From an uncultured Chlorobiaceae bacterium (GTDB taxonomy: Bacteria; Bacteroidota; Chlorobiia; Chlorobiales; Chlorobiaceae): a stretch of 43,494 nt of DNA. The translations under genes and the position numbers were made by a program. Location of the stretch: assembly GCA_903824295.1 (NCBI GenBank), contig CAIJWE010000096.1, positions 1 through 43,494 of the forward strand. The letters run 5' to 3'. Numbering within the stretch: the stretch's first letter is position 1; each line of letters opens with the position of its first letter. Shown in pieces: positions 16,043-25,741 of the stretch. The notes under the pieces were generated by a model. The model had not been told where the DNA came from. It did not search any database and saw nothing but the letters and a program-made list of their open reading frames with translations.

Positions 16043-16513
16043 ATGAAAATTGAAGGCCTTCTTTCTGAAAAATGTATTGCTTTGCATCTTGATCTTGCCC
16101 TGAAAAGCGAGGTGATTGAAAACATGCTCTCCATCGTGGCTGCTCACCCGGGTGTGCTTGATATTGGCATGTTGCGGGAGGATGTTTTCAGGCGCGAGCG
16201 GGATATGTCGACCGGTATTGGCAAAGGACTGGCACTGCCTCATGCCAAGAGTGCGGGAGTAAGTCAGCCGGTCATGGCGTTTGCCACACTCCGCAACGCA
16301 ATCAATTTTGATTCAATTGATGAAGAGCCGGTCACGATTGTTTTTCTTCTCGCAACGCCGGAGGAGATGCTTTCAGAGCATTTGAAGCTTCTTGGCCGCA
16401 TTACGAGGCTTGCAGGCCGCGAGGATGTTCGCCGGAAACTTCTTCTTGCAACGTCCCCGGCAGAGGTTATGGAACTCTTCAGGGATGAGGAAAAAGATTT
16501 TCCGCAGATATAA
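16043..16513 (+). CDS. PTS EIIA(Ntr)-like regulatory phosphocarrier
   Basis: A 156-residue single-domain protein of the PTS EIIA fructose/nitrogen type (PtsN-like). The phospho-acceptor motif GLALPHAKS is present with the histidine at residue 67, preceded by DVFRRERDMSTGIGKG, as in EIIA(Ntr). The C-terminal HLKLLGRITRLAG also fits. In Proteobacteria PtsN receives phosphate from PtsO and regulates potassium uptake and nitrogen or stress responses; no other PTS gene is in this window, so its partners are unknown. It lies between cdsA and hisS and is separated from cdsA by 126 bp that contain a TATATT-like box (around 15970) without a clear -35. Not a sugar transporter by itself. Confidence 0.87.
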   Translation: MKIEGLLSEKCIALHLDLALKSEVIENMLSIVAAHPGVLDIGMLREDVFRRERDMSTGIGKGLALPHAKSAGVSQPVMAFATLRNAINFDSIDEEPVTIVFLLATPEEMLSEHLKLLGRITRLAGREDVRRKLLLATSPAEVMELFRDEEKDFPQI

Positions 16514-16546
16514 CAACATTTTTACCAGCAGGGGATTCATACAGTT

Positions 16547-17839
16547 ATGCCGCAGTACCAGGCAGTAAAGGGCACCAGGGATATTTTTCCCGAAGAGGCG
16601 GCCCGATGGAAATATGTAGAAGGAGTTGTTGATCGGCTTGCAGCCCTTTACGGCTTCAGCGAGATACGGATTCCGGTTTTTGAGTATACCGAGCTTTTCC
16701 AGAGAGGGATTGGTTCAACGACGGATATTGTCGGCAAGGAGATGTTCACCTTTCAGCCCGATCCAAAAGGACGCTCTCTGACGCTTCGTCCGGAGATGAC
16801 GGCCGGTGTGATGAGGGCGGCGCTTCAGAATAATCTGCTCGCTTCTGCTCCTGTGCACAAGTTGTACTACACGGGCGAACTTTTTCGCAAGGAGAGGCCA
16901 CAGGCAGGAAGGCAGCGTCAGTTCTCACAGTTCGGGGCTGAACTGCTTGGCGTCTCCTCGCCTGCGGCGGTAGCCGAGGTCATAACCCTGATGATGCAGG
17001 TTTTTCGTTCACTCGGCCTTCAGGGGCTCAAGCTCCGCATCAATAGCCTTGGCGACACGGATGACCGGCTCCGCTACCGCAGCGCGTTGCAAAACTATTT
17101 TTCACCCTTTGCGGAGATTCTTGATGATGCGTCGAAAGAACGGCTTGAAAAAAATCCTCTGCGGATTCTCGATTCAAAAAATCCAGCCCTGCAGGAGTTG
17201 ATTGCCGGGGCTCCCAGGTTATACGATTATCTCAACCCGGCTTCGGTGCAGGACTTTGAGAAGGTGCTCTATTACCTCAAAGAACGCGATATTGCTTACG
17301 AAATCGATTATCGTCTGGTCAGAGGGCTTGATTACTACTGCAATACAGCATTTGAGGTGACCAGTTCAGAGCTTGGTGCACAGGATGCCATAGGCGGTGG
17401 TGGACGCTACGATGGTCTTGCCCGTGAGCTTGGCAGTTCGTCGGATGTGGCGGCCTCCGGATTTGCTGTTGGCATGGAGAGGCTGTTGATGACCATGGAA
17501 AAGCAAGGGCTTTTTAACGCTCTTACTCCTCAGGGTCCGCTTGTTTATGTTGTTGTGCAGCAGCAGGATCTTGCCGACCACGCACTGCAGATTACCTGCC
17601 GATTGCGTAACGCTGCCATCAAGACGGAGATAGACCTGGCGGCAAGGAGCATGAAGGCGCAGATGAGGGAGGCCAACCGGATAAAGGCATCTTATGCCCT
17701 TTTTGTCGGTACGACGGAGCTTGCGGTGGGGCTCTATGCACTGAAAAATCTCTCCACTTCAGAGCAGACGATGTTCTCTTTGGAGGCGTTGCTTGAATTT
17801 TTGTGTGAAAGGGCTGCAAACGCTCAGTTGCCATCATGA
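16547..17839 (+). CDS. hisS: Histidyl-tRNA synthetase
   Basis: A class II aminoacyl-tRNA synthetase that charges tRNA-His in the cytoplasm. The 430-residue protein has the expected order: [12 protein letters not shown] at the N-terminus, motif 2 around [20 protein letters not shown], the histidine-specific [13 protein letters not shown], motif 3 in [14 protein letters not shown] to [12 protein letters not shown], and a C-terminal anticodon-binding domain. Length is typical (about 420-430). The ATG at 16547 has an A/G-rich stretch AGCAGGGG upstream. Its stop overlaps the start of the following glutaredoxin-like gene as ATGA, so the two are coupled. Confidence 0.97.
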   Translation: MPQYQAVKGTRDIFPEEAARWKYVEGVVDRLAALYGFSEIRIPVFEYTELFQRGIGSTTDIVGKEMFTFQPDPKGRSLTLRPEMTAGVMRAALQNNLLASAPVHKLYYTGELFRKERPQAGRQRQFSQFGAELLGVSSPAAVAEVITLMMQVFRSLGLQGLKLRINSLGDTDDRLRYRSALQNYFSPFAEILDDASKERLEKNPLRILDSKNPALQELIAGAPRLYDYLNPASVQDFEKVLYYLKERDIAYEIDYRLVRGLDYYCNTAFEVTSSELGAQDAIGGGGRYDGLARELGSSSDVAASGFAVGMERLLMTMEKQGLFNALTPQGPLVYVVVQQQDLADHALQITCRLRNAAIKTEIDLAARSMKAQMREANRIKASYALFVGTTELAVGLYALKNLSTSEQTMFSLEALLEFLCERAANAQLPS

Positions 17840-18087
17840 CGAACACGGGCCACAAGGTGATACTCTATGGCAAAAAAGAGTGCTGTCTGTGTGATGAGGC
17901 CATGGAGATTCTGCAAAAAGTCAACATGTCGTTGCCGTTTGAACTGGAAAAAAGAGATATTTCCGGTGACCCGGAACTGCTTGAAAAGTTTGGACTCAAG
18001 ATTCCGGTTATTGTTGTTGATGGTGTTGAGGCATTCAAATACCGTGTAAACGAAAATCGTTTAAGGGCGCTGTTGAACCGATGCTGA
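17836..18087 (+). CDS. Glutaredoxin-like protein
   Basis: An 83-residue single-domain thioredoxin-fold protein. The redox motif is C-C-L-C in [14 protein letters not shown], with the CxxC pair preceded by an extra cysteine, followed by the cis-Pro strand [14 protein letters not shown]. This matches the glutaredoxin-like DUF836 group rather than classical CPYC glutaredoxin. It probably reduces or senses disulfides; the target is unknown. It overlaps hisS by 4 bp and the next gene by 7 bp, so the three genes form one transcriptional unit. Confidence 0.8.
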   Translation: MTNTGHKVILYGKKECCLCDEAMEILQKVNMSLPFELEKRDISGDPELLEKFGLKIPVIVVDGVEAFKYRVNENRLRALLNRC

Positions 18088-18293
18088 AATTTATTCTTCT
18101 TTTTATTTTTATTTTTCTGGTTGTTCGCACGGTGGTGCGTACGGTGCGGGGAGGACTTTTTTTTATCAGAAAAGTCGGACCCGCTCGCGGCGAGCCTCCA
18201 CAGGACTCATCTTCTTCAGTGCGGAATGTCGAAGAGGCTGATTATGAGGTGCTTGAAAGCCACATCAATAATAAAAATCAGCAGGTCATATAA
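18081..18293 (+). CDS. Small single-pass membrane protein
   Basis: A 70-residue protein that starts [20 protein letters not shown], a membrane segment followed by a basic stretch, then a polar, Ser- and Glu-rich tail ending in NNKNQQVI. This layout resembles the short DUF4834-type proteins of Bacteroidota and Chlorobiota, but I cannot confirm the family. The start overlaps the glutaredoxin-like gene by 7 bp, which supports translation. Function unknown. Confidence 0.6.
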   Translation: MLKFILLFIFIFLVVRTVVRTVRGGLFFIRKVGPARGEPPQDSSSSVRNVEEADYEVLESHINNKNQQVI

Positions 18294-18333
18294 GGTGTTG
18301 TGCTTTGGATTGTTTTTTCGTACATTGCGTCAC

Positions 18334-18361
18334 TTGATTTGACGACGTACTATAGTATCTT
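18334..18361 (+). promoter_or_regulatory. Candidate promoter of the rimP-nusA-infB operon
   Basis: TTGATT (18334-18339) and TATCTT (18356-18361) are separated by 16 bp, the spacing seen at other promoters in this window. Transcription would begin around 18368, right at the hairpin in the leader. The -10 box is imperfect, and a TATAGT at 18351 is an alternative. Confidence 0.35.
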
Positions 18362-18367
18362 ATCTGA

Positions 18368-18389
18368 AGTGGGGGTTCCCCACTTTTTT
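18368..18389 (+). terminator. Hairpin with T-run upstream of rimP (terminator or leader attenuator)
   Basis: AGTGGGG (18368-18374) pairs with CCCCACT (18378-18384) around a 3-base loop, and six T residues follow (18384-18389). This is a strong intrinsic terminator by form. It can end the hisS-glutaredoxin-membrane protein transcript. It also lies between a candidate promoter and rimP, so it could act as an attenuator of the nusA operon. Confidence 0.75.
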
Positions 18390-18422
18390 GTTTTTCTTTT
18401 TAAAGTTTCATAAGAGGTATTC

Positions 18423-18944
18423 ATGCAAGAGCGCATCAGGACTTGTGTCTCACGGGTTATTGCCGAATCAGTCGGTACCCGGGGTGAAGGAGCCTATCTT
18501 ATTGATATAAAGGTAAAAGGCAAGGCGAGTGCCCGAAAAATAGAGATACTGATGGATGCCGATATTGGTATTCGCATTCATCAGTGTGCCTATGTGAGCA
18601 GAAGAGTTCGCGAGCAGATTGAAGGCGATGACGAACTTCTGGAGCTCATTGGAGAGAATTTTGACATGATCGTCTCCTCTCCCGGCCTTGGTGAGTCAAT
18701 TATTATTCCCCGCCAGTATATCCGTCATGTTGGTAAATTGTTGCGGGTTACCTTTACTGGAGCTGATGGGGAGCCTGTTGAATTGGCCGGGCATATTCAG
18801 GAGGTGTCGCTTTCGGAAGAGAGTGAGCCAAAAATCGTGATTATGCCGGAACAGAACAAAAAAAGAGGACAACAGCCGAAAATGGAGGCTGTCACACTCT
18901 ACCTCAACCAGATTATTCGTGCGGTTCCTGAGGCGGAATTATAA
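18423..18944 (+). CDS. rimP: Ribosome maturation factor RimP
   Basis: RimP assists late assembly of the 30S ribosomal subunit. The 173-residue product is of usual length and has the RimP N-terminal alpha/beta domain (VKGKASARKIEILMDADIGI, DECAYV-like IRIHQCAYVSRRVREQI) and the C-terminal SH3-like domain starting after IVSSPGLGESI. The ATG at 18423 is preceded by AAGAGG at a good distance. It is followed 59 bp downstream by nusA and then infB, the order conserved in many bacteria, which makes the call firm. Confidence 0.93.
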   Translation: MQERIRTCVSRVIAESVGTRGEGAYLIDIKVKGKASARKIEILMDADIGIRIHQCAYVSRRVREQIEGDDELLELIGENFDMIVSSPGLGESIIIPRQYIRHVGKLLRVTFTGADGEPVELAGHIQEVSLSEESEPKIVIMPEQNKKRGQQPKMEAVTLYLNQIIRAVPEAEL

Positions 18945-19003
18945 AGAGGTTTATACCGGTGAGTGGGAATTTTCTTTTATAAAATGCACAATCCAAGATA
19001 GAG

Positions 19004-20566
19004 ATGGCCAAAAAGAAGATAAAAGATGAGGGACAGGATCGGCGGGTGCAGATTGCCAGCGCCTTCGGCGAAATCGAGCAGTCCAAGATCTTTCTGGATA
19101 AACGCACGGAAAGTGCGGCTGTCAAAATGGATATTGCCGACCTTCTCAAGGATATTATCCAGAAGCAGCTCCGAAAAGATTATGATCCTGAAGTTGAATC
19201 CAACATTTTCATCAACCCCGAGCGAGGAGATTTCGAAGTCTATATTCTGAAAAAGATTGTCGAGGAGATAGATATTGAAAGCATCGAAATCACCCTTAAA
19301 GAGGTTCGCAAAATTGACGAATCTCTCGAAATTGGTGATTATTACGAAGAGGGGCCGATCCGGCTTGAGGACTATCTGAGTCGCAAGTCCATTCAGATTA
19401 TCAAGCAGTCTGTCCAGAAAAAGGTGCGGGATCTTGAACGTCTTGTTGTTTATGAAGAGTGTCTTGAAAAAGTTGGAGAGATTGTTGCCGGCGAAGTCTA
19501 TCAGGTTCGTGCGAATGAAGTAATTTTTACCTACAATACCTCGAAAGACCATCGTGTCGAGCTGGTGTTGCCGAAGTCAGAGATGATGAAAAAAGATAAT
19601 CCCCGTCGAACCCCGCGGATGAAGCTCTATGTCAAACGTATTGAGCGTGAGAAGACAAAAGTGAGGCTTGATGATGGCTCAATGGTTGAGCGGGAAAAAG
19701 CTGATGGAGGAATGAAGGTTATTGTATCGAGAGTTGATGACCGTTTTTTGTACAAGCTTTTTGAACATGAAGTTCCTGAAATTCTTGACGGCCTCATAGT
19801 CATCAAAGCGATTGCAAGGGTGCCGGGTGAACGCGCAAAGGTTGCTGTTGAATCAACCAGTGCACGCATTGATCCGGTTGGTGCCACTGTCGGGTATCGT
19901 GGAAAGCGCATTCAAAGCATTGTTAAAGAGCTGAACAACGAAAATATTGATGTCATCTACTATGCCGATGAGCCGCAGATCTATATTTCAAGGGCTATGC
20001 AGCCGGCGAAAATTGATCCTCTGACGGTCCATGCCGATATGAAAACCCGGAAAGCAAGGGTGATGCTCAAACCAGACCAGATCAAATATGCGATCGGCAA
20101 GAATGGCAACAATATCCACCTTGCAGAAAAGCTGACCGGCTATGAGATTGATGTCTATCGTGATGTGATCGACAAATCGACGGAAGACCCTACAGATATT
20201 GATATCATTGAGTTCCGTGAAGAGTTTGGTGATGATATGATTTACCAGCTTCTTGATGGTGGTCTTGATACGGCCAAAAAAGTATTGAAGGCTGGAGTTG
20301 ATGAAATTGAACTCTCTCTTCTCGGATCGACCAAACCCGAAGAGCAGACGATTTTTGGTAAAAGTTACAAGACCGGCGTCAAACCGAGGGAACGAAAAGT
20401 GACCGACGAGGAAAAGCGCTATTGGCGGAAGATTGCCGAAAATATTTATAAAACTGTAAAAGAAGAGTTTACCGAAGCGGATCTGGCGGCTCTTTTTGAT
20501 GACCCTATCGAGTACGAGCCGGATGACCTGGCTGTTGATGGATCAACAGATCCGACCGCAGAGTGA
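19004..20566 (+). CDS. nusA: Transcription termination/antitermination factor NusA
   Basis: NusA binds RNA polymerase and modulates pausing, termination and antitermination. The 520-residue protein contains the N-terminal RNAP-binding domain (about 1-150), an S1 domain beginning near GEIVAGEVYQVRANEVIF, and two KH domains, with RIDPVGATVGYRGKRIQSIV and YAIGKNGNNIHLAEKLTGYE. A C-terminal acidic tail follows, ending in EPDDLAVDGSTDPTAE. It lacks the two full acidic repeats of the E. coli protein. It is somewhat longer than the usual non-proteobacterial NusA, mainly from that tail. The ATG at 19004 follows AGATAGAG. It is second in the rimP-nusA-infB operon. Confidence 0.95.
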   Translation: MAKKKIKDEGQDRRVQIASAFGEIEQSKIFLDKRTESAAVKMDIADLLKDIIQKQLRKDYDPEVESNIFINPERGDFEVYILKKIVEEIDIESIEITLKEVRKIDESLEIGDYYEEGPIRLEDYLSRKSIQIIKQSVQKKVRDLERLVVYEECLEKVGEIVAGEVYQVRANEVIFTYNTSKDHRVELVLPKSEMMKKDNPRRTPRMKLYVKRIEREKTKVRLDDGSMVEREKADGGMKVIVSRVDDRFLYKLFEHEVPEILDGLIVIKAIARVPGERAKVAVESTSARIDPVGATVGYRGKRIQSIVKELNNENIDVIYYADEPQIYISRAMQPAKIDPLTVHADMKTRKARVMLKPDQIKYAIGKNGNNIHLAEKLTGYEIDVYRDVIDKSTEDPTDIDIIEFREEFGDDMIYQLLDGGLDTAKKVLKAGVDEIELSLLGSTKPEEQTIFGKSYKTGVKPRERKVTDEEKRYWRKIAENIYKTVKEEFTEADLAALFDDPIEYEPDDLAVDGSTDPTAE

Positions 20567-20612
20567 ACATTTCGAAAGAAGTAAAGCGTTTTTAAATCCA
20601 GAGGAGGATGTA

Positions 20613-23582
20613 ATGGCCCTTGAGGACATGGAAAAGAAATACCGCATAAGTGATATCGCAAGAGAACTGCAGGTAAGTCCGCAGGAAGTATTACTTTTTG
20701 TCAAGCAGGAAGGTGGCAGGGTTGCCTCTACATCCTCCATGGTAGGTGAAGAGATACACGGCCTGATTTTTGGCCATTTCAGCGTTGAGAAAAAAATGGT
20801 TGATGAGACCAAAAAAATAAGGGCTGAGAAAGAGAAGCGCATCTCAAGGCTGGAAGAGCAGTCGCGAAAAACCTATGAAAAAGAGCAGCATCTCAGCGAA
20901 ACCCTCAGTCCGCCGGCACCGCCGGTAGTTGTGGTTCCGGAGGTAAAAAAAGAGGTTGCCCCGGTCGAAGTGATTGTGGTTGCTCCACAACAAGAGCACG
21001 TTTCCGAACCGGAAAGTCCCGTTGTTGAGACTCCGGAGACTCCTGCGGCTACGGAACACCCCGCAGTTACGGAACACCCCGCAGTTACGGAACGCCCAGC
21101 GGTTACGGAACACCTCACGGCGACTGAACACCCCGCGGTTACGGAACAACAGGCTCTGCCCGAACCGGTTGTTGTCGTCGTTTCTGAAATTGTTGTACCC
21201 GAACACCCTGTTGCCGCTGTTGTGGCTGAGGTTGTTGTGCCCGAAGAACCAGTTGCTGCCGTCACTCCTGACGTTGTTCCAGTTCCTGAACTTTCGGCAC
21301 CTTCTGAACTACCGGCGCCATCCGAACTACCCGAGCCAGTGATCAAAAAAGAGGAGCCATCGGTCAACGAGCATCTTGTCTCTTTTGCCTCTCCTCAGAT
21401 GATGGGTGGTCTTACCGTGCTCGGTACTCTCGATATTCATGCCGGCAGGAACAAGAAAAACCGTAAAAAGAATTTCCAGGAGCAGGCTGACGCCCTGAAA
21501 AATGAGTTTGTCTCGAAGCCTGTGGAGGAGAGCAAGTCGGAAGAGAAGCCGGTGGTGACAGCCAAGAAGCCAGCGGCCAAGACGGCTGCGGACGTTAAGC
21601 CAAAGCCTGTTGTTGCGGCAGACAGTGCGGCCAACGCAAAGAAAAAAGGAAAGAAGAAAAAGAAGCCGGCGGTGGATGACAAGGTCATTTCGGCCAATAT
21701 ACAGAAAACGATCAGTGGTATTGATGATCGCAGCGGAACCGGGTCACGCCAGAAATTCCGCAAGCAGCGCCGCAATGAGCGTGAGCGCGAGCATGAAGTG
21801 GATGAGGCTTTTCGTGAGTCTCAGCGTATGGTTGTTCGCGTTACCGAGTACGCTTCGCCCCATGAATTGGCTGAGCTTATGGGCATTACCGCCAAGGATA
21901 TTATCCAGAAGTGTTTTGCGCTCGGCAAGTTTGTCACCATCAACCAGCGGCTCGATAAGGAGTCGATTGAACTGATCGCTCTGGAGTTCGGTTTTGAGGC
22001 AGAGTTTATTTCAGAGGTTGAGGCAACTGCCGTGATTGTGACCGAGGATGATGAAGCTGACATGCAGACCCGTCCGCCGGTTGTCACCATCATGGGACAT
22101 GTTGATCATGGAAAGACCTCGCTCCTCGATTATATTCGCAACAGTAAAGTTGTGGCCGGTGAGTCTGGTGGTATTACCCAGCATATCGGCGCTTACGAAG
22201 TAACGGTTGAAGGCAACCGTAAAATAACCTTTCTTGATACGCCGGGCCATGAAGCCTTTACCGCTATGCGGGCAAGGGGCGCACAGGTGACCGATATCGT
22301 TATTCTTGTTGTTGCGGCTGATGACAGCGTCATGCCTCAGACCATTGAGGCAATCAACCATGCCAAAGCGGCTGGTGTGCCGATTGTTGTTGCGCTCAAC
22401 AAAATTGACAAGGTTGAAGCCAACCCCGAGAAGATCAAGACCCAGTTGTCGGAAGCAGGAGTGCTTGTTGAGGAGTGGGGTGGTGCCTATCAGTGCCAGG
22501 AGATCTCTGCAAAGAAAGGTATCGGCATTGCCGAGCTGATGGAAAAGGTGTTGACCGAAGCTGAAATGCGTGAGCTGAGGGGCAACTATTCCAGAGAGGT
22601 TCAGGCAAGCGGCATTATTGTTGAGTCGGAACTCGACAAGGGCAAGGGCGTTATTTCGACGGTGCTCGTTCAGCGCGGCATTCTCAAGGTTGGCGATCCC
22701 TTTGTTGCCGGCAATACCATGGGCAAGGTTCGTGCCCTTATGGATGAGAGAGGCAAAAGAATTCTCTTCGCCAACCCTTCGCAGCCGGTCAGGGTGCTTG
22801 GATTTGAGGACCTTCCGCAATCAGGCGATGCACTGACAGTCATGGTTACCGACAGGGAGGCGCGTGATTTGGCCCAGAAGCGCCAGGTTATCCGCCGTGA
22901 GCACGACTTCCGCCGCAGTACGCGTGTCAAGCTCGACAGTATTGCCCGCCAGATCAAGGAAGGGCTGATGAAAGAGCTGAGCGTTATTATCAAGGCTGAT
23001 ACTGATGGTTCTATTCAGGCTCTTGCTGACGGTCTTATGAAGATCCAGAACGAAGAGGTGAAAGTTCAGATTATTCACCAGGGCGTCGGGCAGATCACGG
23101 AGACTGATGTGCTGCTTGCCGCAGCATCTGATGCCATTATTATCGGTTTCAGGGTACGACCGAATGTCAACGCCAAAAAGCTGGCAGAAAAGGAAGATCT
23201 TGATGTTCGCTTCTACAGCGTTATCTATCATGTGCTTGAAGATGTCGAGAAGGCGCTTGAGGGAATGCTGTCACCGGAACTCCATGAAGAGAGCCTCGGA
23301 TCGCTGGAAATCCGCCAGATTTTCAAGGTGCCAAAGATTGGCAATGTCGGTGGTTGTTATATGCTTGAGGGCAAGATGTTCCGTGATTCCAAGGTTCGCC
23401 TGCTCCGTGACGGTGTTCAGATTTACGAAGGTCAGCTTGCAGCGCTCCGGCGCTTCAAGGACGATGTCAAGGAGGTTGATGCCGGCTATGAGTGCGGTAT
23501 GAGCCTTAAAAACTATGACGATATCAAGGTTGGCGACATTGTCGAGGCCTATAAGATTGTTGAGAAAAAACGAAAACTATGA
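20613..23582 (+). CDS. infB: Translation initiation factor IF-2
   Basis: IF-2 is the GTPase that brings initiator tRNA to the ribosome. The frame opens at 20496, inside nusA, but GAGGAGG at 20601-20607 points to the ATG at 20613 and an N-terminus of [19 protein letters not shown], which is the IF2_N fold. The product is 989 residues. A Pro/Val/Glu-rich linker of some 250 residues contains a short tandem repeat (listed separately) and is followed by a Lys-rich stretch. The G domain starts near residue 490 with GHVDHGKTS, then DTPGHEAF (about 541), NKIDK (about 596) and a SAKKG-type motif. Domains II-IV follow to the end, [10 protein letters not shown]. The stop is 18 bp before rbfA. Confidence 0.97.
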   Translation: MALEDMEKKYRISDIARELQVSPQEVLLFVKQEGGRVASTSSMVGEEIHGLIFGHFSVEKKMVDETKKIRAEKEKRISRLEEQSRKTYEKEQHLSETLSPPAPPVVVVPEVKKEVAPVEVIVVAPQQEHVSEPESPVVETPETPAATEHPAVTEHPAVTERPAVTEHLTATEHPAVTEQQALPEPVVVVVSEIVVPEHPVAAVVAEVVVPEEPVAAVTPDVVPVPELSAPSELPAPSELPEPVIKKEEPSVNEHLVSFASPQMMGGLTVLGTLDIHAGRNKKNRKKNFQEQADALKNEFVSKPVEESKSEEKPVVTAKKPAAKTAADVKPKPVVAADSAANAKKKGKKKKKPAVDDKVISANIQKTISGIDDRSGTGSRQKFRKQRRNEREREHEVDEAFRESQRMVVRVTEYASPHELAELMGITAKDIIQKCFALGKFVTINQRLDKESIELIALEFGFEAEFISEVEATAVIVTEDDEADMQTRPPVVTIMGHVDHGKTSLLDYIRNSKVVAGESGGITQHIGAYEVTVEGNRKITFLDTPGHEAFTAMRARGAQVTDIVILVVAADDSVMPQTIEAINHAKAAGVPIVVALNKIDKVEANPEKIKTQLSEAGVLVEEWGGAYQCQEISAKKGIGIAELMEKVLTEAEMRELRGNYSREVQASGIIVESELDKGKGVISTVLVQRGILKVGDPFVAGNTMGKVRALMDERGKRILFANPSQPVRVLGFEDLPQSGDALTVMVTDREARDLAQKRQVIRREHDFRRSTRVKLDSIARQIKEGLMKELSVIIKADTDGSIQALADGLMKIQNEEVKVQIIHQGVGQITETDVLLAAASDAIIIGFRVRPNVNAKKLAEKEDLDVRFYSVIYHVLEDVEKALEGMLSPELHEESLGSLEIRQIFKVPKIGNVGGCYMLEGKMFRDSKVRLLRDGVQIYEGQLAALRRFKDDVKEVDAGYECGMSLKNYDDIKVGDIVEAYKIVEKKRKL
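21046..21150 (+). repeat. 18-bp tandem repeat in the infB linker
   Basis: About six tandem copies of an 18-bp unit (GTTACGGAACACCCCGCA and variants) encode repeated A-V-T-E-H-P hexapeptides in the flexible linker of IF-2. The first copies are nearly identical and the later ones have point changes. The unit keeps the reading frame, so copy number can vary without breaking the gene. Confidence 0.85.
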
Positions 23583-23600
23583 ACAGTTTATTGTTGATCT

Positions 23601-23960
23601 ATGTCGATACGTACTGAGAGAGTTGCATCGCTGCTGCAGCAGGAGCTTGGAGCAATCCTTCTGCATGAGCTTCCGCGCAGCGGCCCGATCGTCACCGTTG
23701 TCGAGGTGAAGATTACCGCTGACTTGAGTATTGCCAGGGTCTATGTTTCGATCATCGGTACGCCTGAAGAGCAGCAGACAGCGATGGCTTTATTGCAGGA
23801 TAAAACAAAGAGTATCAGAATGATTCTCTCGTCGAAAATCCGGCACCATTTTCGTCGTATTCCGGAACTTGAATTCCATGAAGACCACCTCTATGAGCGT
23901 GCAAACCGCATTGAGCAGCTTTTGAGCGAAGTGAGAAAACGTTCTGTTGAAAATGGTTAA
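23601..23960 (+). CDS. rbfA: Ribosome-binding factor A
   Basis: RbfA is a KH-fold protein that binds immature 30S subunits and helps process 16S rRNA. The 119-residue product starts MSIRTERVASLLQQELGAIL and has the family core VTVVEVKITADLSIARVYVS followed by RRIPELEFHEDHLYERANRI near the C-terminus. Length is typical. It lies between infB and truB, the usual order of this operon. Confidence 0.95.
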   Translation: MSIRTERVASLLQQELGAILLHELPRSGPIVTVVEVKITADLSIARVYVSIIGTPEEQQTAMALLQDKTKSIRMILSSKIRHHFRRIPELEFHEDHLYERANRIEQLLSEVRKRSVENG

Positions 23961-23987
23961 CCAAGGGCTTGTTGAAAAAGGGTGTTC

Positions 23988-24722
23988 ATGGATGAAGAGC
24001 GAAACAGCGAGCCTTTGGTTGATGAAGGCAATTTTCTCCTGATTGACAAGCCGCTCGACTGGACGTCGTTCGATGTGGTGGCTAAAATCAGGAACAGCTA
24101 TAAACGGTGTGGCTTGAAGCGCAAGGTAGGCCATTGTGGTACGCTTGATCCGAAAGCGACCGGCCTGCTTATTCTTGCGGCTGGACGGAAAACCAAAGAG
24201 ATTGCCACACTCGAAGTGCTTGACAAGGTCTACGACGGTGTCATAAAGCTTGGAGCCATGACCGAAAGTCATGATGTTGAAACGGTTGAATATGGCCATT
24301 GCTCGACAGCACACTTGACGGAGAGTGAGATTCGTACTGCTGCTGCCGGTTTTGTCGGTACACACCAGCAGCAACCGCCCATGCATTCGGCCGCCTGGCA
24401 CAACGGAAAACGGCTCTATGAACATGCCCGAAAGGGAGTGGTTATCAGGGAGCGAAAAGCAAAAGAGATTGTAATTTACCGTTTTGACGTCACCAGTATT
24501 CAGCTTCCCCTGATTTATTTTACTCTCCATGTTTCCAAAGGAGCCTATATCAGGGTTATTGCCCATGAACTGGGTGCTGCGCTTGGCGTCGGAGGCTATC
24601 TGGCCTCACTCAGGAGAGTCTCAATTGGTACCTGGGAGCTGAGCTCCGCCAGAACGGTATCAGAGACCATTGAAGCTATTCTTCAGGAGGCATCAAACAC
24701 CCGGCTGGGTGAGGGGAGATAA
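23988..24722 (+). CDS. truB: tRNA pseudouridine-55 synthase
   Basis: TruB converts U55 of tRNA to pseudouridine. The catalytic aspartate is Asp54 in HCGTLDPKATGLLILAAG, and LLIDKPLDWTSFDVV at the N-terminus and GAYIRVIAHELGAALG near the C-terminal half are standard family motifs. The frame can start with GTG at 23982, but the ATG at 23988 has AAAAAGGG just ahead of it and is preferred, giving 244 residues. This is the short form without a full PUA domain. It lies between rbfA and ribF, in the same operon. Confidence 0.95.
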   Translation: MDEERNSEPLVDEGNFLLIDKPLDWTSFDVVAKIRNSYKRCGLKRKVGHCGTLDPKATGLLILAAGRKTKEIATLEVLDKVYDGVIKLGAMTESHDVETVEYGHCSTAHLTESEIRTAAAGFVGTHQQQPPMHSAAWHNGKRLYEHARKGVVIRERKAKEIVIYRFDVTSIQLPLIYFTLHVSKGAYIRVIAHELGAALGVGGYLASLRRVSIGTWELSSARTVSETIEAILQEASNTRLGEGR

Positions 24723-24730
24723 AAAGAGCT

Positions 24731-25693
24731 ATGCGTATTGTTGTGTATGACAATAATTTGGTTTGCAGTTATGGTTCTGCCACTTTGGAGGACTTTTCTG
24801 CCACTGCGTCTGCTGTGACGGTAGGTTCTTTTGATGGTGTGCATAAAGGGCACCGGATCATTATTGCGCGCATGGTTGGCATTGCAAAATCGCGCAGTTT
24901 GAGTAGTGTTGTTGTCACCTTTGATCCCCATCCGAGGATGGTGCTCAAGGGAGAGGTTTCGGGGCCCTTTGGGCTCTTGACAACGCTTGATGAAAAAATT
25001 ACCCTTCTTGCCAGTGAGGGTGTTGATCTTCTTTTTGTCGTCCGTTTCACCCCCGATTTTGCCGCGCGCAGCTCGGATGATTTTATCCGTAATGTTCTGG
25101 TCGGACTGCTTGGCGCCAGAAGCATTGTTGTTGGATATGATCACGCGTTTGGTCGCGACAGGAGCGGGAGTGGCAAGACGCTTGCAACCCTCGGTCTGGA
25201 GCTCGGTTTTGATGTGGAGGTTGTTGATGAAGTGATGATCGGCGATGAGCATTTCTCAAGTACACGAATACGGGTGCTGCTTGAAAGTGGCAAGATCGAA
25301 GAGGCCAATACATTTCTTGGTTCCCCCTATATGATCAGCGGAACGGTGGTTGATGGCGACAAACGCGGGCGGGAGATGGGCTTTCCAACGGTAAATCTCA
25401 AACTCTCTGATCCCGACAAACTTCTGCCCCGTGCCGGAGTCTATCTTGCTCAAACGGTGCTGAACGGTCAAACCTTCATGGCCATGATGAATGTTGGTGT
25501 TCGCCCGACGATCACGCTTGAAGGGGTTAAGAGTGTTGAGGCACATATTCTGGGATATGGCGGTACCCTTTATGGCTGCCAGATGCGATTTACCCTGCTC
25601 AAGTTCATCAGGGATGAGCAGAAATTTTCCTCACTTGAAGAGCTGAAAATGCAGCTCGAAAAAGATAAAAAAACGGTGGAGTTGTATTGCTAA
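24731..25693 (+). CDS. ribF: Bifunctional riboflavin kinase / FAD synthetase
   Basis: RibF makes FMN from riboflavin and then FAD. The 320-residue protein has an N-terminal nucleotidyltransferase domain with VTVGSFDGVHKGHRIIIARM and, further on, VVVTFDPHPRMVL and VVGYDHAFGRDRSGSG. The C-terminal kinase domain has SGTVVDGDKRGREMGFPTVN and MMNVGVRPT. The order and length are standard. The ATG at 24731 follows the truB stop by 8 bp, so the genes are co-transcribed. Confidence 0.96.
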   Translation: MRIVVYDNNLVCSYGSATLEDFSATASAVTVGSFDGVHKGHRIIIARMVGIAKSRSLSSVVVTFDPHPRMVLKGEVSGPFGLLTTLDEKITLLASEGVDLLFVVRFTPDFAARSSDDFIRNVLVGLLGARSIVVGYDHAFGRDRSGSGKTLATLGLELGFDVEVVDEVMIGDEHFSSTRIRVLLESGKIEEANTFLGSPYMISGTVVDGDKRGREMGFPTVNLKLSDPDKLLPRAGVYLAQTVLNGQTFMAMMNVGVRPTITLEGVKSVEAHILGYGGTLYGCQMRFTLLKFIRDEQKFSSLEELKMQLEKDKKTVELYC

Positions 25694-25741
25694 TAATATT
25701 ATATTGCAGGTCAACCGATTTAACATAACAAACGAAGAGAT

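Noticed and set aside
15215-16243. Long minus-strand frames opposite cdsA and the EIIA-like gene (139 and 186 codons)
   Set aside because: The plus-strand genes carry complete, conserved family motifs over the same positions; the minus frames do not.
21046-21150. Tandem repeats considered as a CRISPR array
   Set aside because: The 18-bp units are contiguous with no spacers and keep the infB reading frame.
20844-21367. Gly/Ser/Thr-rich minus-strand frames (up to 164 codons) opposite infB
   Set aside because: The repetitive composition is a shadow of the Pro/Val/Glu repeat linker of IF-2 on the plus strand.
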